Below are positions 17,408 to 25,354 of a stretch of DNA of 64,000 nt, piece after piece. The notes beneath the pieces are model-generated. The model saw only the letters and a program-made list of their open reading frames with translations, was not told the DNA's origin and did no database searches. This DNA is from Alistipes indistinctus YIT 12060 (lineage in GTDB: Bacteria; Bacteroidota; Bacteroidia; Bacteroidales; Rikenellaceae). The stretch is from assembly GCF_025144995.1 (NCBI RefSeq), contig NZ_CP102250.1, positions 868,001 to 932,000 of the forward strand, given 5' to 3'. Position numbers and translations under genes: made by a program. Positions within the stretch are counted from its first letter, which is position 1; each line of letters opens with the position of its first letter.

Positions 17408-17452
17408 TCTGTGAAATTTTCATTTACTTTGCTCTACCAAGATCGCTTCGTC

Positions 17453-17860
17453 ATGCATAAAATACTGCTGTACGCCAAAGTGACCGCACGCCGGTTCAGC
17501 AATCCCGTCTTTTTCGGGCTGCTGGGACTTTCGTTTTTGCTGTGGTACATCACCAAACTGAGCTACACGTACACCACCGACATCACGATCCCGGTCCGCA
17601 TCGACAGCACGCAATACACGGTGCGCTGCAACGTCGAGGGGATCGGTTACCAAATCCTGATGCACAAATGGACGCCGCGCAAAAATACGGTGATCCTTTC
17701 GGCCGACAACATCGCGGTCAATCCTTCGGCGGTCGTCCCCGGCTCCTACGACATTTCCACTTTCGCGCTGCAAAACATCATCTCGGCTAAAATTTCCGAC
17801 CTGAAAATCAAATCGGTCGAAGCCCCCGTCGAAGTGGAACAGCCCAAACGTCCCAGATGA
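17453..17860 (+). CDS. YbbR-like domain protein (short, membrane-anchored)
   Basis: 135 residues from ATG 17453; a start at 17411 would abut the terminator just upstream and is less likely. One N-terminal membrane segment (NPVFFGLLGLSFLLWYITKLS, residues 19-39) precedes a single small beta domain (TTDITIPVRIDSTQYTVRCNVEGIGYQI ...) like one unit of the multi-repeat YbbR/CdaR proteins. YbbR proteins regulate the diadenylate cyclase CdaA elsewhere; no cdaA is seen here. The stop overlaps the coaE start (ATGA), and the gene order ybbR-coaE is common in Bacteroidota. Confidence 0.75.
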   Translation: MHKILLYAKVTARRFSNPVFFGLLGLSFLLWYITKLSYTYTTDITIPVRIDSTQYTVRCNVEGIGYQILMHKWTPRKNTVILSADNIAVNPSAVVPGSYDISTFALQNIISAKISDLKIKSVEAPVEVEQPKRPR

Positions 17861-18435
17861 AAAAGATCGGCATAACAGGAGGAATCGGCAGCGGCAAAAG
17901 CACCGTGTGCCGCGTATTCGCCATGCTCGGAGCCGCCGTGTACGATTCGGACCGCGAAGCCCGGAGACTGATGAACCGGGATCCGCAACTGATTATGCGG
18001 ATAAGTTCGTTGTTCGGCCCCGAAGCATATCGGGACGGCGAGTTGAACCGTTCGTACGTCGCCGCAGCCGTTTTCAACGATCCCGCCCTGCTCGCGCAAC
18101 TCAACGGAATCGTCCATCCGGCCGTAGCCGCCGATTTCCAGCAATGGAGCCTGCAACAACACGCGCCTTATGTCATCGAAGAGAGTGCGATCCTCTTTGA
18201 AGCCGGGGCCGACCGCCAGATGGACGCCACGGTCGCCGTGGTAGCGCCCGAAGAGGTACGCATCCGGCGCACCTGCCTGCGCGACGGCACGGACGAAACG
18301 GCCGTCCGTGCACGGATCGCACGCCAGATGGGCGACGAAGAACGCGTCTCGCGCGCAGACCACGTTCTGATAGCCGACGAGAGCAGGCTGCTGATTCCGC
18401 AAATTATCGAACTGCACAACCTTTTCATCCGATGA
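17857..18435 (+). CDS. coaE: Dephospho-CoA kinase
   Basis: 192 residues, full length. The P-loop GITGGIGSGKSTVCRVF is at residues 5-21 and the substrate region AAVYDSDREARRLM near residue 30. It phosphorylates the 3'-hydroxyl of dephospho-CoA, the last step of coenzyme A synthesis. Start and stop both overlap neighbouring genes by four bases (ATGA), so ybbR-coaE-folP is one translationally coupled operon. Confidence 0.95.
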   Translation: MKKIGITGGIGSGKSTVCRVFAMLGAAVYDSDREARRLMNRDPQLIMRISSLFGPEAYRDGELNRSYVAAAVFNDPALLAQLNGIVHPAVAADFQQWSLQQHAPYVIEESAILFEAGADRQMDATVAVVAPEEVRIRRTCLRDGTDETAVRARIARQMGDEERVSRADHVLIADESRLLIPQIIELHNLFIR

Positions 18436-19268
18436 CCACACTAACCGTCGGCTCCCACCGGATCGACTTGTCTATCCCCGCCGTGATGACCATCGTCAAT
18501 GTCACGCCGGATTCGTTTTACGCAGGCAGCCGCACCGCATCGACCGAAACAATCGCCGCACGGGTCCGCGAAGCCGCCGCGGCCGGGACCTCGATGCTCG
18601 ATGTGGGCGGGTACTCGTCACGCCCCGGAGCGGAAGACGTTTCCCCCGGCGAGGAGACCCGCCGCCTCGCTGCGGCCCTGGAGGTGATCCGCCGCGAAGT
18701 ACCGGAATTACCCGTTTCGCTCGACACGTTCCGGGCCGAAGTAGCCGAAAGGATCATCCGCGACTATGGCCCCTGCCTGATCAACGACATTACCGCCGGA
18801 GAGGCCGATCCGTCCATGTTCGGCACCGCCGCCCGCCTCGGGGTGCCCTACATCGCGATGCATATGCGGGGAATGCCCGACAACATGCAGCAACTGACCG
18901 ATTACCGCGATATCACGGCCGAAGTCTGTTCCTATTTCGAAGAGAAAATGCAACGGCTGCAAGAGGCCGGAGTGCAGCAGGTAATTCTTGACCCGGGATT
19001 CGGTTTCGCCAAGACCGTCGAACAGAATTATGAACTGCTCGCCCGGATGCACCGCCTAACCGGACTCGGCTGTCCGCTGCTCGCCGGGATATCGCGCAAA
19101 AGTATGATCTACAAAGTGCTCGACACCGACCCGGCCGATGCGCTAACCGGCACCACGGCACTGCATTGGGAGTGCCTGCGGCAAGGCGCCGCGATCCTGC
19201 GGGTACACGACACCCGCGAAGCGGTACAGGTCGTGCGGCTGTGGCGGAAATTCCGCGAAAATTCGTAA
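18432..19268 (+). CDS. folP: Dihydropteroate synthase
   Basis: 278 residues. The pterin-aldolase TIM barrel is well marked: MTIVNVTPDSFYAGSR near residue 18, DVGGYSSRPGAE near 56, the strand end LDTF, INDITAGE near 117 and ILDPGFGFAKTVEQNYELL near 188. It joins p-aminobenzoate to the pterin diphosphate in folate synthesis. It overlaps the coaE stop by four bases. Confidence 0.95.
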   Translation: MTTLTVGSHRIDLSIPAVMTIVNVTPDSFYAGSRTASTETIAARVREAAAAGTSMLDVGGYSSRPGAEDVSPGEETRRLAAALEVIRREVPELPVSLDTFRAEVAERIIRDYGPCLINDITAGEADPSMFGTAARLGVPYIAMHMRGMPDNMQQLTDYRDITAEVCSYFEEKMQRLQEAGVQQVILDPGFGFAKTVEQNYELLARMHRLTGLGCPLLAGISRKSMIYKVLDTDPADALTGTTALHWECLRQGAAILRVHDTREAVQVVRLWRKFRENS

Positions 19269-19346
19269 CTTCACCGGCGGAACACGGCCGAACGGTTTTG
19301 TTTAGCCGTTACGCTTACTGGATCTACCCCGGCTCAACTCACCCTA

Positions 19347-20012
19347 ATGCAATTCCCCATGATCGAGACCAAAGACGTACACAAAAGTTTCGGGACGCTC
19401 GAAGTCCTCAAGGGCATCGACTTACGTATAGACAAAGGCGAGGTGGTTTCCATCGTAGGACCGAGCGGTGCGGGGAAAACGACGCTGCTGCAAATCCTGG
19501 GTACGCTGAGCCGCCCCACTTCGGGCGAAGTGATGATCGACGGCACGCCGGTACAGATGCTTTCGGACAAACAAATTTCGAAATTCCGCAACACGAAGAT
19601 CGGCTTCGTATTCCAGTTCCACCACCTGCTGCCCGAATTTACCGCGATGGAGAACGTCTGCATCCCGGGCTATATCGCACGACGCGACCGGACGGACGTC
19701 GAACGGCAGGCCCGCGAACTGCTCGAAATGCTTGGCATGGAGCACCGCACCGAACACAAACCCGCAGAACTCTCGGGCGGGGAACAGCAACGCGTCGCCA
19801 TCGCGCGTGCACTGATCAATTCACCTGCCGTACTGCTGGCCGACGAACCCTCGGGCAATCTCGACACGAAAAACAAAGAGGAGATACACAAACTCTTCTT
19901 CACACTGCGCGACACGCTGGGACAGACGGTCGTAATCGTCACACACGACGAACAACTGGCCCGGATGTCCGACCGGGAGATCATGATGGTCGACGGGTGG
20001 ATCCGCCCCTGA
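19347..20012 (+). CDS. lolD: ABC transporter ATPase, LolD-like
   Basis: 221 residues. Walker [13 protein letters not shown] (about 38-49), Q-loop with [16 protein letters not shown], signature [15 protein letters not shown] and Walker [13 protein letters not shown] followed by an H-loop VTHD. The [16 protein letters not shown] segment is typical of LolD, which powers release of lipoproteins from the inner membrane with LolC/LolE. No permease gene is adjacent, as often in Bacteroidota, so MacB- or FtsE-type partners cannot be excluded. A second Met at 19359 is an equally good start. The gap to folP is 78 bases. Confidence 0.85.
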   Translation: MQFPMIETKDVHKSFGTLEVLKGIDLRIDKGEVVSIVGPSGAGKTTLLQILGTLSRPTSGEVMIDGTPVQMLSDKQISKFRNTKIGFVFQFHHLLPEFTAMENVCIPGYIARRDRTDVERQARELLEMLGMEHRTEHKPAELSGGEQQRVAIARALINSPAVLLADEPSGNLDTKNKEEIHKLFFTLRDTLGQTVVIVTHDEQLARMSDREIMMVDGWIRP

Positions 20013-20105
20013 ACCGCCCCCCCGCTTTCCGCCGCCACCCCGATTCACCCCGGAGCTCCGGCGAACCTGCAATTCGAATCTTATTCACTTAATCCATAAA
20101 ACCAC

Positions 20106-20789
20106 ATGAAAAAAACAGGAATCTTCTCTCTGCTTCTTTTACTGGTAACCACCGCATGGGCGCAACCCTCTCCCACCGTACCCGCTGCGCTCAAAGAGAC
20201 CAAAGTATCGAACGCCGAACTGCTCAAATGGACGTTCAACGGCATCGGCAAAGTATACGACGAATCGGGCCGGCAGATCTGCCTGCAGGAAGGCGAAAAC
20301 TCGCTGGGTGTAGGATTGTATTCGCCCTTGAGCTACAAAGGCGACGTAGTGATGCGCTATAAGGTCATGCCGCTGAATGCCGCGACCGTACTGGTCAACC
20401 TGCTGTGCATGTCCGACGAGGGCGAGTCGCTGGAGCTCACATTCCCCGACGGATACGACGGCAGCATGGGCCCGATCCTAAACAAAGAGGACTACTTCAT
20501 CGCTTTCCGCAACTCCCCGCACGCCACCGCACCGTTCATCAGCAAAAATCCGAAAGCGGGGCAACTGGCCATCGCCGACAAGGACGAGATGATTCCCGGA
20601 GTCTATTACGACGTGGAAGTGGGCCGCGTCGGCAAACTCGTATGGCTCAAAGTGGACGGCAAGACCGTGGTACAGTGTACCGATCCGAATATTCTCCCGG
20701 GCGGTCATCTCGGCATCCGGCTGCGCGGGCTGGCAGGTCATCCGGCCGCCTGCGTCATTCGCGACCTGTCGATCCTCAGTGCGCAATAA
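20106..20789 (+). CDS. Secreted concanavalin A-like protein (DUF1961-like)
   Basis: 227 residues with a signal peptide (MKKTGIFSLLLLLVTTAWAQ). The mature protein is beta-rich and has the jelly-roll pattern of DUF1961/YesU-like proteins: GDVVMRYKVMPLNAATVLVNLLCMSDEG, a central DYFIAFRNSPHATAPFISKNP segment, then VWLKVDGKTVVQCTDPN and GGHLGIRLRGLAGHPAACVIRDLSIL. Relatives are linked to breakdown of pectic or other polysaccharides, but substrate and catalytic activity are unknown. The family assignment is from recall of the pattern. Confidence 0.6.
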   Translation: MKKTGIFSLLLLLVTTAWAQPSPTVPAALKETKVSNAELLKWTFNGIGKVYDESGRQICLQEGENSLGVGLYSPLSYKGDVVMRYKVMPLNAATVLVNLLCMSDEGESLELTFPDGYDGSMGPILNKEDYFIAFRNSPHATAPFISKNPKAGQLAIADKDEMIPGVYYDVEVGRVGKLVWLKVDGKTVVQCTDPNILPGGHLGIRLRGLAGHPAACVIRDLSILSAQ

Positions 20790-20817
20790 GCCGCCGGTGC
20801 GGCACGTTCCCTAAACG

Positions 20818-20844
20818 ACTCCCGGCGCACGACGCTCCGGGAGT
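20818..20844 (+). terminator. Hairpin terminator
   Basis: Eight-pair GC-rich stem (20818-20825 with 20837-20844) plus two more pairs beyond a mismatch, followed by TTCTATTT, 28 bases after the stop at 20789. Confidence 0.55.
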
Positions 20845-20892
20845 TTCTATTTACCGTAAACCGCCGCTTTCGTCATTAAACACGGTTTCAAT

Positions 20893-21924
20893 ATGACACG
20901 CCCTGCAGCCAAAACCAACGCATTTTCCACCGAAACGAAGGCTACTCCCGACCGGCCGCAATGTTCCCGGACAACCCCCGCCGCAACCGAAATGCAAAAG
21001 GAATCCGCAGCCACATGCCGTCCGGATAACGCAGAGCTGCACGAGCTGCTCGAATTCCTGCACGACCGCTACAACTGTACGGCATTCGTCGCCGACGACC
21101 CCGTAGCGATCCCGCACGACTATACCTCGCGCGAGGATATCGAGATCAGCGGCTTTCTCGCAGCCACGATCGCCTGGGGTAAACGCCCGATGATCGTCAC
21201 CAACGGCCGGCGGCTGATGGAACGGATGGACCGGGCTCCGTATGATTTTGTCCTCAACGCATCGGAACGCGAGTTGGGCGCGCTGGCGGGATTCGTCCAC
21301 CGCACTTTCAACGACGGCGACTGCATCGATTTCATCCGGGCACTCCGGCCGTTCTACGCTCATTCCGGTTCGGCGCATCATCCTGCAGGCATTTCACGAC
21401 CTGCACTCTCTCCCATCGGATTGCCCGCCGAACCCGTGATGGACGCTGCGGGCGCCACACCACAATCGCAACGAACGGAACCCCGTTCGGGACTCGGCGG
21501 CTTTTTCGAACGGGAATACGCTGCCTGCGGCGATATGCGGATCGTTTTATCGCGCTTTCGTACGGCGTTTTGGCAGAACGAACACCGCACCCGTGCCGAA
21601 AAACACCTGGCTTCGATCGACCGCGGTGCGAGCTGTAAACGGCTCAACATGTTCCTGCGCTGGATGGTGCGCCGTGACGACCGGGGCGTAGATTTCGGAC
21701 TTTGGCCCGGGATTCCCGCCTCGGCGCTCTACCTGCCGCTCGACGTACATACTTCCAATGTAGCGCGCGCATTGGGACTGCTCGCACGAAAACAGAACGA
21801 CTGGCGCGCCGTCGAAGAGGTCACCGCCTCGCTACGCCGCTTCGATCGCGCCGACCCGGTCAAATACGACTACGCTCTCTTCGGCGCCGGAATGGACGGA
21901 AAATTAAAACCGGTGAAAAACTGA
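20893..21924 (+). CDS. TIGR02757/DUF2400 family protein
   Basis: 343 residues. Conserved family segments are visible: ELLEFLHDRYNC, YTSREDIEISGFLAATIAWGKRPMIVTNGRRLMERMD, then RLNMFLRWMVRRDDRGVDFGLWPGIPASALYLPLDVHTSNVARALGLLARKQNDWRAVEEVTASLRRFDRADPVKYDYALFGAG. The C-terminal half resembles the helical HhH-GPD fold of base-excision enzymes, but no function is established. It seems longer than its relatives owing to an N-terminal Ser/Thr/Pro-rich extension (a Met at 20992 would remove it) and an insertion near residues 158-195. Confidence 0.82.
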   Translation: MTRPAAKTNAFSTETKATPDRPQCSRTTPAATEMQKESAATCRPDNAELHELLEFLHDRYNCTAFVADDPVAIPHDYTSREDIEISGFLAATIAWGKRPMIVTNGRRLMERMDRAPYDFVLNASERELGALAGFVHRTFNDGDCIDFIRALRPFYAHSGSAHHPAGISRPALSPIGLPAEPVMDAAGATPQSQRTEPRSGLGGFFEREYAACGDMRIVLSRFRTAFWQNEHRTRAEKHLASIDRGASCKRLNMFLRWMVRRDDRGVDFGLWPGIPASALYLPLDVHTSNVARALGLLARKQNDWRAVEEVTASLRRFDRADPVKYDYALFGAGMDGKLKPVKN

Positions 21925-21947
21925 GAGTTACACAAACAATCGGAAAA

Positions 21948-22640
21948 TCATTTCTCAGAAACGATTTTCCGTTGATAATTGACCTTACCGGCGCGCAAAG
22001 AGAGGAGCAGATAAATGAATCCCATCATGAGTACAATCATTATATGGTCTCCATCAATCACGAGCAGGATCAACACAACAACAGCCAACGCCAGCAATAC
22101 ACCGATTACAATATCCCAAAACCAGAGTTCTAATTTATTTTTACCTTTCAGACAGGGTTTTGGTTGAAACATAGGTGCAGGTAACGAACTACGCATCAAA
22201 GACAACAGCACGAATACATTTAGCGGCAACAAGAATAACAGGACCGTATGACTTTGAATAGCAATCGGAATTCCAATGGAATCGGCGCTAGGCAGATAAT
22301 CACCTCGCATGGCCCTGAATAAATAGTACCATCCCGTAGCTGGAATCATCAAAAGCGCCATTCCATTGGCAAGCATCCATAAAACTGTTTTATTTTTAGT
22401 CTTGACAGATTTCAAATCCTGTAATGTTTTTACGTTCAAAAAGAAAAGAAAACAAAGACACCCAAAAGAAAATGAGATAATTCCGCTCCCTATATCCATA
22501 CAGCGAGTCCATAATCCGATACTTGTCGATTCATTTGAAATAATTTCCTGCTGAAACAGCACACAAGCCGTGACTAACAGCAAAATACCGATGAAAAATG
22601 CGACAAATAGATATACCCTTATATTATTAAAATTTCTCAT
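21948..22640 (-). CDS. Hypothetical integral membrane protein
   Basis: 230 residues from MRNFNNIRVYLF; an in-frame Met at 22706 would add 22 residues. Five or six hydrophobic segments are apparent (IRVYLFVAFFIGILLLVTACVLF, GSGIISFSFGCLCFLFFL, TVLWMLANGMALLMIPATGWY, SHTVLLFLLPLNVFVLLSLM, WDIVIGVLLALAVVVLILLVI, IMIVLMMGFIYLLLSL). I recognise no family. The gene is far more AT-rich than its neighbours and stands alone, which suggests acquisition from elsewhere. A 9-pair hairpin (21941-21949 with 21963-21971) overlaps its 3' end and may terminate it. Confidence 0.6.
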   Translation of the reverse strand: MRNFNNIRVYLFVAFFIGILLLVTACVLFQQEIISNESTSIGLWTRCMDIGSGIISFSFGCLCFLFFLNVKTLQDLKSVKTKNKTVLWMLANGMALLMIPATGWYYLFRAMRGDYLPSADSIGIPIAIQSHTVLLFLLPLNVFVLLSLMRSSLPAPMFQPKPCLKGKNKLELWFWDIVIGVLLALAVVVLILLVIDGDHIMIVLMMGFIYLLLSLRAGKVNYQRKIVSEK

Positions 22641-22830
22641 ATCTAAATTATTCAATCCTGCCAATGGAACGCACGTATATACACAAAGAAATTTTTTAAT
22701 CATCAAAAAAGTAAATAATTTCTTATGCTATTATGTAAAAATATTTTGATTTGAGCAGAATCGTCCGTTAATTTACGGGCTTCTGAAACAGGGGGGAATA
22801 GTGGTAGAATATCTACATAACATACCAAGC

Positions 22831-23727
22831 ATGGTATTGCAACAGTTCAAGAACTGGATGCTGCCTATCGCGATGATCACCGGCGGGCTGTTCTACCCGT
22901 TTTTCTCGCAACTGGCCCCCGTTATTCCCTACCTGATCTTCTGCATGCTGCTGGTCCCTTACTGCAAAATATCGCTCACGCGCATACGGATCAAGCCGTT
23001 GCACCTGTTTCTGATCCTGATCCAAATTATCGGCGGTCTCGGAATTTATACCGCGCTGAGCTTCTACGACCCATTGGTGGCGCAAGGAATCTTCATCTGC
23101 GTACTGGCCCCTACGGCCACTTCGGCCGCGGTCATCACCGGCATGCTGGGCGGGAACGTCGCCTCGCTGGCCACCTTCAGTCTGCTGAGCAATCTCTGCG
23201 TCGCTGTACTATCCCCCTTGATATTCTCGTTTATCGGCGAACACGTTTCGATGCCGTTCGGACACTCCTTCGGGATCATCTGCCGTCAGATGATCCCCTT
23301 ACTGATCCTGCCGTTCGTTTTGGCCATGCTGTTGAGAAGGTTTCTTCCCCGTGTGCACCACGAAATCAAAAAACGGCAGGAACTTTCGTTCTACATGTGG
23401 TCCGTCGCACTGGCCACCGTAACCGGCAACACGGTCTCGTTCCTGATGCGGCAGGATGCATCGAATTACCGGATCGAAACGATAATGGCGCTGCTTGCGC
23501 TGGTCGTATGCGGTTTGCAGTTCATCACCGGACGCAGGATCGGGCGCCGTTTCCGCGACAAAGTCGCCGGAGCGCAGGGTCTCGGACAGAAAAACACGAT
23601 CCTTGCGATCTGGATGGCACAGACCTACCTCAATCCCGTTTCATCGGTCGCCCCCGCTTTTTATGTGGTGTGGCAGAACATCGTGAATTCCTACCAGTTG
23701 TGGCTCCGGCGGCGCGACAAAGGCTGA
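22831..23727 (+). CDS. BASS-family (bile acid:sodium symporter-like) transporter
   Basis: 298 residues from ATG 22831; a GTG at 22801 would add ten residues. About ten membrane helices. The segments GIFICVLAPTATSAAVITGMLGGNVASLATFSLLSNL (near residue 90) and GQKNTILAIWMAQTYLNPVSSVAPAFYVVWQN (near 258) match the two crossed-helix ligand sites of the BASS superfamily, which includes pantothenate, pyruvate and bile-acid carriers. The substrate cannot be read from sequence. It is divergent from the AT-rich membrane protein gene and ends 6 bases from the convergent CPBP gene. Confidence 0.85.
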   Translation: MVLQQFKNWMLPIAMITGGLFYPFFSQLAPVIPYLIFCMLLVPYCKISLTRIRIKPLHLFLILIQIIGGLGIYTALSFYDPLVAQGIFICVLAPTATSAAVITGMLGGNVASLATFSLLSNLCVAVLSPLIFSFIGEHVSMPFGHSFGIICRQMIPLLILPFVLAMLLRRFLPRVHHEIKKRQELSFYMWSVALATVTGNTVSFLMRQDASNYRIETIMALLALVVCGLQFITGRRIGRRFRDKVAGAQGLGQKNTILAIWMAQTYLNPVSSVAPAFYVVWQNIVNSYQLWLRRRDKG

Positions 23728-23733
23728 AAACAG

Positions 23734-24558
23734 CTATTGCCGTTTCCTGCTCCAGGCGTGTGTGATTCCGTAAATAATCAGGACCCCTAAGCATCCCAGC
23801 ACTCCGAATCTTCCGTTCCAGAAAATATCACCGCCACCTATCGTATAGAAAGCCAACGACGAAAAAATCAATCCCTGCAACAAGGCCGGGACAAAAAGCG
23901 TGCGGGTGCGGTGCAGCGCCGAAGCATAATAAAAAGAACAGATCACACACATCAGCAACACACATCCCATATACGCAATTCTTTCGCCCATCGACTGCCC
24001 GGCCGCAACGAATGCCACGACAGGAAGATTCCACACGCCCCATACCAAGCCGATAAAACAGTATTTTCCGAAACGCGTGACGGTCACATTGTGCTCCAAG
24101 AATCCCCGCCACGCAATCTCACCCGGCAATGCGCCTAACCATCCCACGGTAATTGCCCACACAAAGGCAATGAGGAGAGTCGTCCAATTTTGGGGAACGA
24201 TCTTGCCCGCCCCTGACACACCCAACACGTTAGCAAAAAACAGCACGAGAGCGACGATCAGAACTGGGAACGCAATAGCCGTAAACACCGAATAGAAAAC
24301 CGCTTTTTTCACATCGATCCCGCACAAAGTCAGGCGATATTGCCGAATGATCTGCTTCAGTCTCCATTTCTCCGTAATCAAAACTGCCAGTAAAGGCGTC
24401 AATACAAACAACAGGTATACAAGTTGATGCAACAACAAGTATCCCTTGAATCCCCCGTCACCGGGAGCTACGGCCACGGGAATCCGCCACCATATCCAGG
24501 CAACCGCTGCGGTTAGTAAAACCAACCAGATAAGAAAATGTAAAGTATTTTTATTCAT
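23734..24558 (-). CDS. CPBP-family membrane protein lacking the catalytic residues
   Basis: 274 residues with seven or eight hydrophobic helices. The core aligns with CPBP (CAAX-processing/bacteriocin-protection) glutamic proteases, but each catalytic position looks altered. The EExxxR motif reads GEIAWR (146-151, first Glu replaced by Gly), the FxxxH-type motif ends GVWNLP with Asn177 in place of His, and the last motif has Gln228 and Ser in place of His and Asn (PALLQGLIFSS). It is probably a non-catalytic relative, for instance an immunity or scaffold protein (inference). It overlaps the upstream 92-codon gene by 8 bases. Confidence 0.8.
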   Translation of the reverse strand: MNKNTLHFLIWLVLLTAAVAWIWWRIPVAVAPGDGGFKGYLLLHQLVYLLFVLTPLLAVLITEKWRLKQIIRQYRLTLCGIDVKKAVFYSVFTAIAFPVLIVALVLFFANVLGVSGAGKIVPQNWTTLLIAFVWAITVGWLGALPGEIAWRGFLEHNVTVTRFGKYCFIGLVWGVWNLPVVAFVAAGQSMGERIAYMGCVLLMCVICSFYYASALHRTRTLFVPALLQGLIFSSLAFYTIGGGDIFWNGRFGVLGCLGVLIIYGITHAWSRKRQ

Positions 24559-24829
24559 AGCCTAAATTGTAATGTGTTGGTCTGGTTGAATCAATCACGA
24601 AATAATATGAATAAGAACCTCCGTCTCCGCTCGAAACCTGAATGGAAACCTGATATGGGACTCCGCTCACAGGAGGCGCCACATTACATTCGCCTCCCCA
24701 TCCGAACAGTTGGAATGCAGTATTACTGGCATAACCGTACCCATTCGACATAGTAACTTGTCCCCACCCGATTACGGAATGGGTATAAACATTGAATTGG
24801 ATGTTTGTGGCATCAACCGGAACATTCAT
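24551..24829 (-). CDS. Small hypothetical beta-rich protein (C-terminal piece of the broken lipoprotein)
   Basis: 92 residues starting MNVPVDATNIQFNVYTHS, rich in Gly, Ser, Tyr and aromatic residues with alternating hydrophobic strands, like a small beta-sandwich. No signal peptide of its own. Its ATG overlaps the stop of the preceding open segment (ATGA) and its stop overlaps the CPBP gene start, so it could be translated by coupling. I do not recognise a family. Confidence 0.45.
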   Translation of the reverse strand: MNVPVDATNIQFNVYTHSVIGWGQVTMSNGYGYASNTAFQLFGWGGECNVAPPVSGVPYQVSIQVSSGDGGSYSYYFVIDSTRPTHYNLGYE

Positions 24830-25011
24830 TGTAAAATATAAGCGTTCAAAAACTGATTCGTTTCACGCACATCTTTCTGCATTTTGTCGTAAAACTCGTT
24901 TGAGATACCCAAACCCAAAGCTTGTTCACGCTTTAAATTGAGTACATACCGATTCACTTCAAAAGTGAGGTAATTGAAAGCGACTCGATTTGCCTCGTCA
25001 AGAGACAGCAT
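24826..25011 (-). CDS. Small hypothetical helical protein (middle piece of the broken lipoprotein)
   Basis: 61 residues, MLSLDEANRVAFNYLTFEVN onward, predicted helical and charged. It lies in frame with the upstream 31-codon signal-peptide segment, separated only by a TAA. An independent start at 25011 is possible but the frame continuity points to gene decay. Confidence 0.3.
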   Translation of the reverse strand: MLSLDEANRVAFNYLTFEVNRYVLNLKREQALGLGISNEFYDKMQKDVRETNQFLNAYILQ

Positions 25012-25134
25012 CTGGCTGGTTTTCGTTTGAAAAGAAAGTTACTGATCCGCAACCTCTTGGGTAGCAATCATTTCGGAGTTCTCGCATGCGGCTATCGCAC
25101 ATGCACACAAGACAAAGAAGAATAGTTTTCCCAT

Positions 25135-25354
25135 GGTGCAATAATTTTAGTGAGACAATATGGTTGATAAAACCTATCAAATCCTATCCATATATCTACT
25201 CAACACTACCAATGGCTGCATTGACAACCTATAGCACCTGATCAAACAATAAGATTAGTTATAAATATTATTGATATTATATATTTTTATAATGTTAACA
25301 ATAATAATTAACAAATCAAAAATAAAAACAATGTTTTTTTTTTAATTTTAATAC
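25135..25354. other. AT-rich intergenic region
   Basis: About 220 bases, very AT-rich between 25230 and 25350, with poly-A/T runs. No gene and no exact TAnnTTTG element was found on the minus strand, although it must hold the promoter for the cassette downstream of it. Confidence 0.5.

Larger units (their letters stand above)
24551..25134 (-). pseudogene. Broken lipoprotein gene (nonsense codon plus probable frameshift)
   Basis: An ATG at 25134 opens a lipoprotein signal peptide, MGKLFFFVLCACAIAACENS, which stops after 31 codons at a TAA (25039-25041). The same reading frame resumes directly (LSFQTKTSQMLSLDEANRV...) to a TGA at 24826. Adding one T to the run of four T just before 24829 would join this frame to the next open segment (24551-24829). 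The simplest reading is one ancestral lipoprotein of about 195 residues, with a helical middle and a beta-rich end, broken by one nonsense and one homopolymer change. Translation as separate pieces cannot be excluded; the pieces are listed separately. Confidence 0.55.
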
